Source: RGIG3528 sp963649295
GTDB taxonomy: Bacteria; Bacillota; Clostridia; Lachnospirales; Lachnospiraceae
Reading direction: 5' to 3'
DNA: 64,000 bases
Assembly: GCA_963649295.1 (NCBI GenBank)
Contig: CAVJHK010000004.1
Coordinates: 1-64,000 of the forward strand
Every line of letters begins with the position of its first letter. Positions within the stretch are counted from its first letter, which is position 1. Below are positions 43,749 to 51,844 of this stretch, one piece after another. Made by a program: the position numbers and the translations under genes. The notes under the pieces were generated by a model. That model ran no database searches, was not told the DNA's origin, and was given only the letters and a program-made list of their open reading frames with translations.

Positions 43749-44591
43749 GTGTTTGGTTATATAAATATCAACAAACGTGAACTTAAAATAAAAGATTATG
43801 AATTGTATCGTGCATATTATTGCGGCTTGTGCGATGCAATAAGAAAAATAACGGGCCCGGGCGGAAGAATTATACTAAGCTTTGATATGACATTTCTCGC
43901 GATGCTTCTTGACGGACTTTATGATGACGAAAGAAAAATCGTAAAAAAAAGATGTATCATTAATCCGGTAATTTGCCATAATGCGGTCACGGGAAGCAAT
44001 ATACGATATTGTGCCGACATGAATGTCCTTTTGTCTTATGAAAACCTAAAAGACAAGTGGTATGATTCAAAAAATATTTTTGCGTTTATTAATGCAGGCT
44101 TTTTGAAATACAGGGCAAACAGATTAAAAAAGAAATATTTGCGGCAATCCGCGGCCATAGACGAATATATTAAAAAGCTTCATAATATCGAGAAAGAAAA
44201 AAATGCCGATATAGAGGCTGCCGCCAACTTAACCGGCGAAATGCTCGGAGAAATATATGCAAAAGAAAGTGACGAGTGGAGTACAAATTTAAAGAAGGTT
44301 GGGTTTTATATCGGTAAATTTGTTTATTTTGCCGATGCTTACTGCGATTATGAGCACGACAAAAAAACCGGCAGTTACAACCCCTTTGTTTTAAATAATA
44401 TTGATTTAAAGTCATACGGTGACAAAATTTTAAAGATGCAGGCCGCCGAAACGGCACGTTATTTTGAAAGACTGCCGATTGTCGATAATGTTGAAATATT
44501 AAGAAATATCATTTATTCGGGAATGTTTACGAAAATAAATGATGCATTAAAAAAAGGAAAAACAGATGACGGATCCGTACAAAATTCTTGA
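43749..44591 (+). CDS. DUF5685-family protein
   Basis: A 280-residue cytoplasmic, helical protein. The start FGYININKRELKIKDYELY followed by YYCGLCDAIR is the mark of DUF5685. Conserved Cys (about 26 and 29) and a later DAYCDYEHDKKTGSYNPF segment could hold a metal or mimic a prenyltransferase-like helical fold, but no catalytic claim can be made. The start is GTG after GGGAG. Its last 26 bases overlap the start of the DnaJ-domain gene, so the two are translationally coupled, a pairing that recurs in Lachnospiraceae. Confidence 0.75.
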   Translation: MFGYININKRELKIKDYELYRAYYCGLCDAIRKITGPGGRIILSFDMTFLAMLLDGLYDDERKIVKKRCIINPVICHNAVTGSNIRYCADMNVLLSYENLKDKWYDSKNIFAFINAGFLKYRANRLKKKYLRQSAAIDEYIKKLHNIEKEKNADIEAAANLTGEMLGEIYAKESDEWSTNLKKVGFYIGKFVYFADAYCDYEHDKKTGSYNPFVLNNIDLKSYGDKILKMQAAETARYFERLPIVDNVEILRNIIYSGMFTKINDALKKGKTDDGSVQNS

Positions 44592-45270
44592 AGTTTCAAG
44601 AGATGCCACAATGGATGACATAAAAAAGCAATACAGGGCGCTCAGCCGTAAATATCATCCCGATTCAAACATAAACAATCCGAATAAGGATCTTGCAGAA
44701 GAAAAATTTAAGGAAATTCAGTCTGCATATCAACAGATAGTATATGAAAGAGAACACGGATATTCCGAAGCAGATAATTATCAAAATGATTCATCTTCGG
44801 GCTACGGAAATTTTTATTCCGGTCAGAATTCGTACGGATATGAAGATTTTGGGGATTTTTTTGGTGCTTTTCGTAATTATCGCGGAAATAATAATTATTC
44901 TTCAAATGAAAATCAATATTACAGGGCAGCTCGCGAATATATAAATGCGGGACGATACAGGGAAGCGCTGAATGTCCTTTCAAATATCGCGCAGGATGAA
45001 AGAACGGGAGAATGGTATTATTTGTCGGCGGTGTGCAATCTCAACATGGGAAATAATGTTGCGGCTACGGAACATGCAAGGACGGCAATAAATATTGAAC
45101 CCGGGAACTATGATTACAGGCGGCTTTATGAGGCTCTTGAATCCGGAAGCGCGTGGTATGACAGCAGAAGCTCACGTTACGGAATGAGTAACGGCTTTAA
45201 AAATATATGTACATGGTGTATAATCCTTAATTGCTGTTGCGGCGGAAACGGAATATGGTGCTGTATATAG
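44566..45270 (+). CDS. DnaJ-domain protein with TPR-like tail
   Basis: A 234-residue co-chaperone. The J domain covers residues 3-70, with the HPD triad in YRALSRKYHPDSN. A Gly/Tyr/Asn-rich linker follows (about 65-115), then TPR-like helices (about 120-190; YINAGRYREALNVLSNIA). The C terminus is Cys-rich and hydrophobic (NCCCGGNGIWCC). It lacks the zinc-finger domain of DnaJ itself, so it is a type III J protein that would stimulate an Hsp70. Confidence 0.88.
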   Translation: MTDPYKILEVSRDATMDDIKKQYRALSRKYHPDSNINNPNKDLAEEKFKEIQSAYQQIVYEREHGYSEADNYQNDSSSGYGNFYSGQNSYGYEDFGDFFGAFRNYRGNNNYSSNENQYYRAAREYINAGRYREALNVLSNIAQDERTGEWYYLSAVCNLNMGNNVAATEHARTAINIEPGNYDYRRLYEALESGSAWYDSRSSRYGMSNGFKNICTWCIILNCCCGGNGIWCCI

Positions 45271-45328
45271 TGAATGTGAAGGAATTATAAAAGCACAAAG
45301 GTAAATTGTGTAATTATTGTTAAAATTA

Positions 45329-45357
45329 TTGAAATTACCCGGTTTATGTGGTATTTT
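45329..45357 (+). promoter_or_regulatory. Probable promoter of the family-3 binding lipoprotein
   Basis: TTGAAA (45329-45334), 17-base spacer, TATTTT (45352-45357). The remainder of 45271-45450 shows no gene. Confidence 0.4.
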
Positions 45358-45450
45358 ATCAAACGCATTCTTTTGCGGTGGGATTATGTTGCCGCCCGGC
45401 TTAACGAATGTTTTATATTCTATGATATTTTTTAAGAAAAGGGGCTTTGT

Positions 45451-46392
45451 ATGAAAAGGAAAATTACAAAGATATTGAATTTAGGAATGGTTGTTTGTAT
45501 GGCGGCGTGCATGACCGCATGCGGTTCCGGCACTTCACAAAACAATGAAATCTATAATCCGGAAGGAATAGATGACGAATTCATAACGGAAGACGATCAA
45601 AGTTCAAATTCCGAAAACACAGGCGATACTTCTTCTGACACGGATGATACCATAGAAGTAACCGAATTTGTACCCGAAGATAAAAACGGTGATTATGCAA
45701 ATACAATGTCGACTCAGTATTTCAGGGTAGGAGCACTTTTACAGGAACCCTTTTTGTATGATGAAGATGATGCGCCTGCCGGTTTCACAAATGACCTTGC
45801 GTTGCTTTTCGGATACGGAAAGCTTGGAGTTCAGGTTACATTTACCGCTCTTGAGAATGACGAGATGCTTGAAAAACTTGATAGTGGTGATATTGACTGT
45901 GTGTGGATGAAACTTGGCGACGAAAGACTTGTCGGAAAAGATTATGATTGCACGGTGCCGATCATAAATGACGGACTTTGTGTTGTCACAAACAGATATC
46001 AATATGATTATATGTCAATGGAGAGCTTAAAGGGGCAAAAAATTGCCGTTGTGAAGGACTCCGAGGGCGAAGAAATCGTAAAGGGATTGGGATATGAATA
46101 TGTTGCCGCAGATTCGATTGAGGCTATGCTTGATCTTGTTTCCGGTGATGAGTGCCTTGCGGGAATTCTTCCCACACTTGAAGCGGACGAGTACCTGGTG
46201 CTCGGAGCTTATACCGATCTTACGCGCAAATTCGATATCGTTACGGATGCATACGGATTTGTATTCAGAAGCGGATCGGGACTTTACGAATATATGAAAT
46301 ATTATTTGGAAAATGAATGGATTGACGTTGTGGAAAGAGCGACATCTTATTCGATTCTCAATGCTGTTCCGATTGAAGATACGGAAGAATAA
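45451..46392 (+). CDS. Family 3 solute-binding lipoprotein (amino-acid type), orphan
   Basis: A 313-residue lipoprotein with a TAC lipobox (Cys near 24) and a Ser/Asp/Glu-rich linker. The rest has the shape of family 3 periplasmic binding proteins: FRVGALLQEPFLY, GFTNDLALLFG, LDSGDIDCVWM, and LKGQKIAVVKDSEGEE near 195. The usual Arg-Asp ligand pair is not clearly conserved. No permease or ATPase lies nearby, so it may be a sensor partner or use a transporter encoded elsewhere. GAAAAGGGG precedes the ATG and a terminator follows at once. Confidence 0.82.
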   Translation: MKRKITKILNLGMVVCMAACMTACGSGTSQNNEIYNPEGIDDEFITEDDQSSNSENTGDTSSDTDDTIEVTEFVPEDKNGDYANTMSTQYFRVGALLQEPFLYDEDDAPAGFTNDLALLFGYGKLGVQVTFTALENDEMLEKLDSGDIDCVWMKLGDERLVGKDYDCTVPIINDGLCVVTNRYQYDYMSMESLKGQKIAVVKDSEGEEIVKGLGYEYVAADSIEAMLDLVSGDECLAGILPTLEADEYLVLGAYTDLTRKFDIVTDAYGFVFRSGSGLYEYMKYYLENEWIDVVERATSYSILNAVPIEDTEE

Positions 46393-46393
46393 A

Positions 46394-46427
46394 AAACAAC
46401 CGGGTGTTTATCACCCGGCTGTTTTTT
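46394..46427. terminator. Bidirectional terminator between convergent genes
   Basis: CCGGGTG (46400-46406) pairs with CACCCGG (46412-46418), with A-run before and T-run after. It overlaps the stop codon of the minus-strand gene. Confidence 0.9.
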
Positions 46428-47516
46428 TGTTTTTTCTTTTAAAGGAGGCATAATTGGCATATTCTTTCGGAATAAGCATGGCGCCTGTCATTTCCGAAAT
46501 ACCTTTGTCAAAATCTTCATCGGTTGCTTTTTCCGCCATTTCGTTAAGAAGGGCAAGAACCTGGTTTTTATATTCCTCCGGCAAAAAGATATTGTCGTTG
46601 TACATGAGACGCGATATGTATATTCTCTTAAACCAATCTGTGCAATTCTTTTTTTGTATATTCGAACCTGTAAGTACAAGGTTTAAGGACAGTACATTCA
46701 TGATGCTTTTGACTGAATTTGATGTGCAAAAAATGTCCGGACCGATTCCGTAAAGATTTTTTTTGTATTTTTTTTCAAAGGAGCCTTTTGAGGAAATAAG
46801 AGTGTAATTCGGCAAATACTGTTTATACATGTCTCCGAGCATCGTATGCTCTTTAAAGGAACGATATTCGGTAGCGGGATTTGCGGGAGTCTCAACGCAA
46901 ATATGAAGTTCATTGTGATCGTAATAATTGAATTTTACGAGACGAGGCTCTTTTTCAAGGAGAAGAATGTAAGCATATGTTTTGTCTTTCCATAATATTC
47001 CCGGGCACTCGTAAATTCTTTCTTTTTTGCATTCGTCTATCAATATTAAAGTATGTTCCTGCTTTACCTTATATTTTATGAAAAGCTTTTTTAAGGAATT
47101 TTTGTCATAGAGTGTAAGTGGATTTATTAGGTCTTCTTCAAAAATGTTCTTTTTTTGTTCGGGAGAATTTTCGTCAAAATTATTTGATTTTTCTTTATCG
47201 GGAAAAGAGNNNNNNNNNNAAAGTCGTCATCGCTTGCGGGCGTGTTTTCGGTTATCTTTATATTTTTATTTTTCTTTGAAGAGTGTGCTTTTTTGGAATT
47301 ATCGGTATTTAAAAGAAGCGTATTAAAATCTGTTCCGAGTACAAATATTATGTCAGCCACAAGGAGCACCAGTGCCGATATGACCGCTATGTAATTTTTG
47401 ACGATGAGAGCGTAAACAAAAACCGAAAATCCGAGAACAAAGCCCGTGATCATAAGAAGCAGCATGAGTTTTGTGCGTCTGTTTCCGTATATGAGAGTAT
47501 AAAATATTTTTTTCAT
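46411..47516 (-). CDS. Membrane protein of unknown function, split by an assembly gap
   Basis: Two reading frames belong to one gene. The N-terminal part (from ATG at 47516, about 99 codons) has two hydrophobic helices (about 17-38 and 42-62) and a Lys/Ser/Asn linker. It runs into ten N at 47210-47219. On the far side another frame is open without a stop from 47208 down to 46413, adding about 55 codons (ENSPEQKKNIFEEDL, NPLTLYDKNSLKKLF) before the TTG that would otherwise look like a start. The ten N are a placeholder that breaks the frame. The whole protein would be about 365 residues; it is not recognised. Confidence 0.75.
47210..47219. other. Assembly gap (10 N)
   Basis: Placeholder of arbitrary length inside the minus-strand membrane-protein gene. 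Its true length must differ from ten by one modulo three for the frames to join. Confidence 0.97.
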
Positions 47517-47637
47517 GATCCGAAATCCTTTTTATGATGAACGAAAAATGTAATAAACAGCATATATGAATTATATCGACATAATAAAAGACTTTATTTA
47601 CAAAAGTTCAGGAAAAACCAACGCTTTTATATGAGCA

Positions 47638-47647
47638 NNNNNNNNNN
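47638..47647. other. Assembly gap (10 N)
   Basis: Placeholder in the intergenic region before the HMGL-family synthase gene. No gene is visible between 47517 and 47779. Confidence 0.97.
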
Positions 47648-47702
47648 TCCTTGTATTAGGAGACTTATGAATATTTCTAATGTTTTCATGTATACTTTTT
47701 TA

Positions 47703-47731
47703 TTGACAATTCAAGTATCATTGTATACAAT
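47703..47731 (+). promoter_or_regulatory. Promoter of the synthase gene with an ATTGTATACAAT operator
   Basis: TTGACA (47703-47708), 17-base spacer, TACAAT (47726-47731). The 12-base perfect palindrome ATTGTATACAAT (47720-47731) covers the -10 box and is of the type bound by FadR-subfamily GntR regulators. A GntR gene with FCD domain follows the synthase gene. GTATAC also occurs at 47690-47695 and 49247-49252. Confidence 0.75.
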
Positions 47732-47779
47732 AATGCACATCTTTTAAACAAACTTGGGATTTTATAAGAGGAGTAAGTC

Positions 47780-49198
47780 ATGATTGAAAATGTAACGGAA
47801 AATCGTAAGGTACGTGTAAACCCGCACAATAATCTCCTTGTGCTTGAGGAGCATATGTATGAGCTTGTTGACGTTGTTAAGCCGAATGTGTTCAGAAATC
47901 TTTTTCCGTATGACGAAATTCCAAAAATAGCATTTAACGATCGTATCGTTCCGCATTGCTTTCCGGATGAAATATGGATTACCGATACCACATTCCGTGA
48001 CGGACAGCAGTCAAGAGAGCCTTATACAACGGAACAGATTGTCACAATATATGATTATTTGCACAAACTTGGCGGCCCGAATGGTTTGATCCGCCAGAGC
48101 GAATTTTTTGTATACAGCAAAAAGGACAGGGACGCGCTTTATAAGTGCCTTGAGCGCGGATATAAATTCCCGGAGTGCACCACATGGATCAGAGCAAACA
48201 AAAAGGACTTTGAGCTTGTGCGCGATATAGGCGTAAAAGAAACGGGAATTCTTGTTTCGTGTTCCGATTACCATATTTTTTATAAGATGAAAATGACGCG
48301 TGCCCAGGCAATGGAGCACTATCTTAACGTTGTAAGAGAGTGTCTTGAAACAGGTATTGCCGCAAGATGCCATCTTGAAGACATTACGCGTTCCGATATA
48401 TACGGATTTGTAATTCCTTTCTGTTTTGAGCTTATGAAGCTCGGCGCGGAATACAATCTTCCCGTTAAAATCAGAGCCTGCGACACGATGGGATACGGAG
48501 TCAATTTTTCGGGTGCGGTTATTCCACGCTCCGTTCAGGGAATAATATACGGACTCATGACACATGCGGGAGTTCCGTCGGAATTACTTGAGTGGCATGG
48601 ACACAACGATTTTTACAAGGCCGTCACAAATTCCACGACAGCCTGGCTTTATGGAGCAAGCGGAGTCAACTGCTCGCTTTTCGGAATAGGAGAGAGAACC
48701 GGAAATACGCCTCTTGAAGCAATGGTATTTGAATATGCGCAGCTTCGCGGAACGCTTGACGGAATGGATACGACGGTTATTACGGAGCTTGCCGAATATT
48801 ATCAAAAGGAACTCGGATATAACATTCCTCCTTTTACTCCTTTTGTGGGCAAAAACTTTAATGTTACCCGTGCGGGAATTCATGCTGACGGACTTTTGAA
48901 AAACGAAGAAATATACAATATTTTTGATACCGAGAAATTCCTAAACCGCCCTGCAATCGTGTCCGTTTCCAACACATCCGGACTTGCCGGAATCGCTCAC
49001 TGGATAAATGCATATTTTAAGCTTAAGGGCGACGAACAGATAAGCAAGAGCCATCCTCTTGTGCTAAAGATTAAAGAATGGGTTGACAATGAATACGATA
49101 ATGGTAGAATAACAGTTATTACCGATAAGGAAATGTCGGAGCTTATTCAAAAATATCAGCCCGAGTACGGAATGGATCTTCCGAAAATTTCCGTTTGA
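47780..49198 (+). CDS. HMGL-family acyltransferase, probably Re-citrate synthase
   Basis: A 472-residue enzyme of the isopropylmalate/homocitrate synthase superfamily. It has the metal- and substrate-binding TDTTFRDGQQSREPY near residue 69, HLEDITRSD near 195, and the signature GHNDFYKAV near 273, which supplies the His ligands. The C-terminal leucine-regulatory domain of LeuA is missing. The length and the long N-terminal lead-in match the Re-citrate synthases of anaerobic Clostridia, which make citrate from oxaloacetate and acetyl-CoA; homocitrate or isopropylmalate synthase remain possible. GAGGAG precedes the ATG. A GntR gene follows 75 bases later. Confidence 0.65.
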   Translation: MIENVTENRKVRVNPHNNLLVLEEHMYELVDVVKPNVFRNLFPYDEIPKIAFNDRIVPHCFPDEIWITDTTFRDGQQSREPYTTEQIVTIYDYLHKLGGPNGLIRQSEFFVYSKKDRDALYKCLERGYKFPECTTWIRANKKDFELVRDIGVKETGILVSCSDYHIFYKMKMTRAQAMEHYLNVVRECLETGIAARCHLEDITRSDIYGFVIPFCFELMKLGAEYNLPVKIRACDTMGYGVNFSGAVIPRSVQGIIYGLMTHAGVPSELLEWHGHNDFYKAVTNSTTAWLYGASGVNCSLFGIGERTGNTPLEAMVFEYAQLRGTLDGMDTTVITELAEYYQKELGYNIPPFTPFVGKNFNVTRAGIHADGLLKNEEIYNIFDTEKFLNRPAIVSVSNTSGLAGIAHWINAYFKLKGDEQISKSHPLVLKIKEWVDNEYDNGRITVITDKEMSELIQKYQPEYGMDLPKISV

Positions 49199-49273
49199 TT
49201 TGAGGTCGGTAAGTATAAACGGATGTATGTTTTTCGTGATACATTCGTATACTTTAAAAAGTCAGGTGAAAAG

Positions 49274-49975
49274 ATGAGTCAAAATAGCGATATGTCTGCT
49301 CTGTATGACACAAAATCGGAAGTTGCTTCCGAGGTGACCGATAAATATTCGCTTCGCGGAAGAGTATTCAACAGAATCCGTGAGGATATTCTTTCCGGAA
49401 AATATAAGGAAAACGAAGAATTAAAGGAAGTCCAGATAGGAAAAGAACTCGGAATCAGCCGTACGCCGGTGAGAGAGGCTCTTCGTCAACTGGAGCTTGA
49501 GGGACTTGTAAATATAATTCCGAACAAAGGCGCATATGTGAGAGGAATATCTCAAAAGGATATTCATGATATTTATGTGATAAGGTCTTATCTTGAAGGT
49601 CTTGCGGCTCGCTGGGCATGTGAAAAAATAAGCGATGCCGAAATAGAGGCACTTGAAGAAAATGTTTATGTTTCGGAATTTTATATTCAAAAGAAGCATT
49701 ACGATACGATAGTCGAGCTTGACAGCCAGTTTCATGAAACGATATACAAGGCTTCCGGAAGCGAAATTTTGGAGCATCAGCTTTCGACATATCATCATTA
49801 TGTCGAAAGAATAAGAAAAGTTTCCCTCGGACGCGAAGAACGCGCACGCAAATCGAACGAGGAGCACGGAGCAATTCTTGATGCGATAAAGAAGCGTGAT
49901 GCGGATCTTGCCGAAAAGCTTGCACATGAACATATAATGTCAACAATAGAAAATTTAAATCGTCAGGGATTATAA
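49274..49975 (+). CDS. GntR-family regulator, FadR/FCD subfamily
   Basis: About 233 residues. The winged helix occupies roughly 20-90 (LKEVQIGKELGISRTPVREA). The FCD ligand domain follows, with a likely metal site made of Asp and His residues (ELDSQFHETIY near 155 and a late LAHEHIMSTI). It probably senses a carboxylic acid and controls the synthase gene upstream through the ATTGTATACAAT palindrome at 47720-47731. The ATG at 49274 follows AGGTGA; an earlier ATG at 49223 has no ribosome site. A GTATAC element at 49247 lies in its own leader and may allow autoregulation. Confidence 0.88.
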   Translation: MSQNSDMSALYDTKSEVASEVTDKYSLRGRVFNRIREDILSGKYKENEELKEVQIGKELGISRTPVREALRQLELEGLVNIIPNKGAYVRGISQKDIHDIYVIRSYLEGLAARWACEKISDAEIEALEENVYVSEFYIQKKHYDTIVELDSQFHETIYKASGSEILEHQLSTYHHYVERIRKVSLGREERARKSNEEHGAILDAIKKRDADLAEKLAHEHIMSTIENLNRQGL

Positions 49976-49999
49976 AAAAGCGGGAGACCGCTTTTTTTA
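49974..49999 (+). terminator. Intrinsic terminator after the GntR gene
   Basis: AAAAAAGCGG, loop GAGA, CCGCTTTTTT: a short GC stem with a T-run, starting one base before the end of the stop codon. Confidence 0.88.
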
Positions 50000-50030
50000 T
50001 TTATGCAAACGGCTGACAATGACATTTATC

Positions 50031-50059
50031 TTGTATATTGGTAAAAAAAAGAGTAAAAT
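50031..50059 (+). promoter_or_regulatory. Promoter of the diguanylate cyclase gene
   Basis: TTGTAT (50031-50036), 17-base spacer, TAAAAT (50054-50059). The transcript would have a leader of about 100 bases before the ATG at 50172, with no recognised riboswitch. Confidence 0.5.
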
Positions 50060-50171
50060 AAATTATGTTTGACCTTTTTGGGGAATAGGTATGACACAAA
50101 AATCCGTTATATTTTTAAGATTTCAACTGTGATAGGGCTTTATGCGGGAATATTAAAGATACGGAGAAAAT

Positions 50172-51836
50172 ATGAAAATACGCTATATTTTATGTGTGAC
50201 GGTGTTGCTTGCTGCCGTGATGTATATTTTGCTCGGAGTTTTATTGCCGGGCGGCGAAAAAGTTTCAAAAAACGAACTTTCCGACAACTGGACCGTTGTA
50301 CAGAACAGAAATATTACAACCGATGTGACGCTTTCCGATTACAAGGTACTTAAAACAAAAAAAGGTGACACGATTACGCTTGTAAACACCTTGCCGCAAA
50401 ATGGCACTGAACAGGCGACGCTTATTATCGGATGCAACTATGCGACACTTAATGTTTACATAGGAAATACAAGAATATATACATACGGAATGGAACGCAA
50501 GTGGGACGGAAAATTTGTAGGCTCGGGTACGCATTATGTTTCGCTTCCTCTTGATTATTTCGGGAAAACAATAAAAATCGAGATGATTGCGACGGAAAAT
50601 AATGCGATCGGAGACCTTGAAACTCCCATTCTTTGCAAATCCGGCGATGCAAAAGCAATAATAATCCGTGAAAATTTTCCGGCAATAGCAATCGCAATAA
50701 CGATGATTCTCGACGGACTTTGCATTTGCGGGGCGACATTTACGTTTCTTTACAAGGACAAACGCTTTAAGCTTATGCTTTGCAGCGGATTTTTCGCATT
50801 TTTTGTCGGAATCTGGGCTTTATGCGAATATGATTTTATGGGAATAATCAATTCAAATTATTCGTTTATATGTGAAATTTCCCATGTTTCCGTATTCCTT
50901 GCGGCAATTTTTGTTTACGGATATTGCGGTGTAAAGGTTCTTGACAAGGTAGACGAAAAATATAATAACATATATAAGCTGATTTTACTCATATCCGTTG
51001 TAACGCTTATAGTGTCGGTATTGTTACATATGCTTGACATTGTGCATTATCCGACATCTATAAAAATTTGGCATGCCGAGATGTTTTTGATGTTCGGATA
51101 TATCACATATCTGTATATTATTGACAGAAAAGACAAGGAAATTAAAAATCCCGTATTTTTGACGGGAATGGGAGCAATGATGTTTTGTTTCCTTTCGGAT
51201 GTGTTCGTATATTATTTTGCAAGATATACATCTTTTAATGTCGGGCATTTCAAAGGAACTTCGTGCATAGGTACTTTTTTGCTTTTTACCTGTATGCTGA
51301 CGGAATTTGCATGGGAATCTTCAAAACAGGCTAATATACGGGGCAAACTCGAACAATTTGAGCAAATGGCAAACAACGATTATCTGACGGGTCTCGCAAA
51401 CAGAAGACAATGCGAAATTTTGTTTGATGAAATAGACAAGGAACAGTCAGACTATGCAATTATATTTTTTGATTTGAATAACTTAAAAGAAATAAACGAT
51501 ACTTACGGACACGATGCCGGAGACACGGCGCTAAAGCTCTTTTCGGATGTTTTAAGGGATGTATTTTCCGAAGTTTCTCTTGTTGCGAGAACGGGCGGCG
51601 ACGAGTTTGTATGCATAATAAAGCATGCGGAAATTTTGAATATCAAGGGGCTTCTCGCAAAGCTGGATAAAAAAATAATTGAAATAAATAAAGCCAACAA
51701 GCCGCTTGACTTGTGCGCCGCAAGGGGCGTGGCAACAAAGCTCGATAAGCTTGAAAATGTTCGTGCGGCATACAGACTTGCCGATCAAAGAATGTATGAA
51801 AACAAGATGAATATGAAAAGAGCCATGAAAGGATAA
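50172..51836 (+). CDS. Membrane-bound diguanylate cyclase
   Basis: A 554-residue protein. A signal anchor (about 5-27) is followed by an extracytoplasmic beta-rich domain (about 45-165), seven or so membrane helices (about 170-390) in a layout like 7TMR-DISM receptors, and a GGDEF domain (about 395-550). The active site is intact, G475-G-D-E-F479, so it should make cyclic di-GMP. The inhibitory RxxD site expected just before it is absent (the region reads VFSEVSLVA), so product feedback is probably lost. GGAGAA precedes the ATG. The alpha-mannosidase gene starts eight bases after its stop, which suggests cotranscription. Confidence 0.9.
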   Translation: MKIRYILCVTVLLAAVMYILLGVLLPGGEKVSKNELSDNWTVVQNRNITTDVTLSDYKVLKTKKGDTITLVNTLPQNGTEQATLIIGCNYATLNVYIGNTRIYTYGMERKWDGKFVGSGTHYVSLPLDYFGKTIKIEMIATENNAIGDLETPILCKSGDAKAIIIRENFPAIAIAITMILDGLCICGATFTFLYKDKRFKLMLCSGFFAFFVGIWALCEYDFMGIINSNYSFICEISHVSVFLAAIFVYGYCGVKVLDKVDEKYNNIYKLILLISVVTLIVSVLLHMLDIVHYPTSIKIWHAEMFLMFGYITYLYIIDRKDKEIKNPVFLTGMGAMMFCFLSDVFVYYFARYTSFNVGHFKGTSCIGTFLLFTCMLTEFAWESSKQANIRGKLEQFEQMANNDYLTGLANRRQCEILFDEIDKEQSDYAIIFFDLNNLKEINDTYGHDAGDTALKLFSDVLRDVFSEVSLVARTGGDEFVCIIKHAEILNIKGLLAKLDKKIIEINKANKPLDLCAARGVATKLDKLENVRAAYRLADQRMYENKMNMKRAMKG

Positions 51837-51844
51837 TTGTAATT

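Noticed and set aside
47127..47516. A complete 129-residue protein ending after the gap
   Set aside because: The residues after the N run come from the wrong frame; the true continuation is the frame open from 47208 to 46413.
50069..50353. 94-codon plus-strand frame overlapping the diguanylate cyclase start
   Set aside because: No ribosome site, and it overlaps the start of a well-supported gene in another frame.
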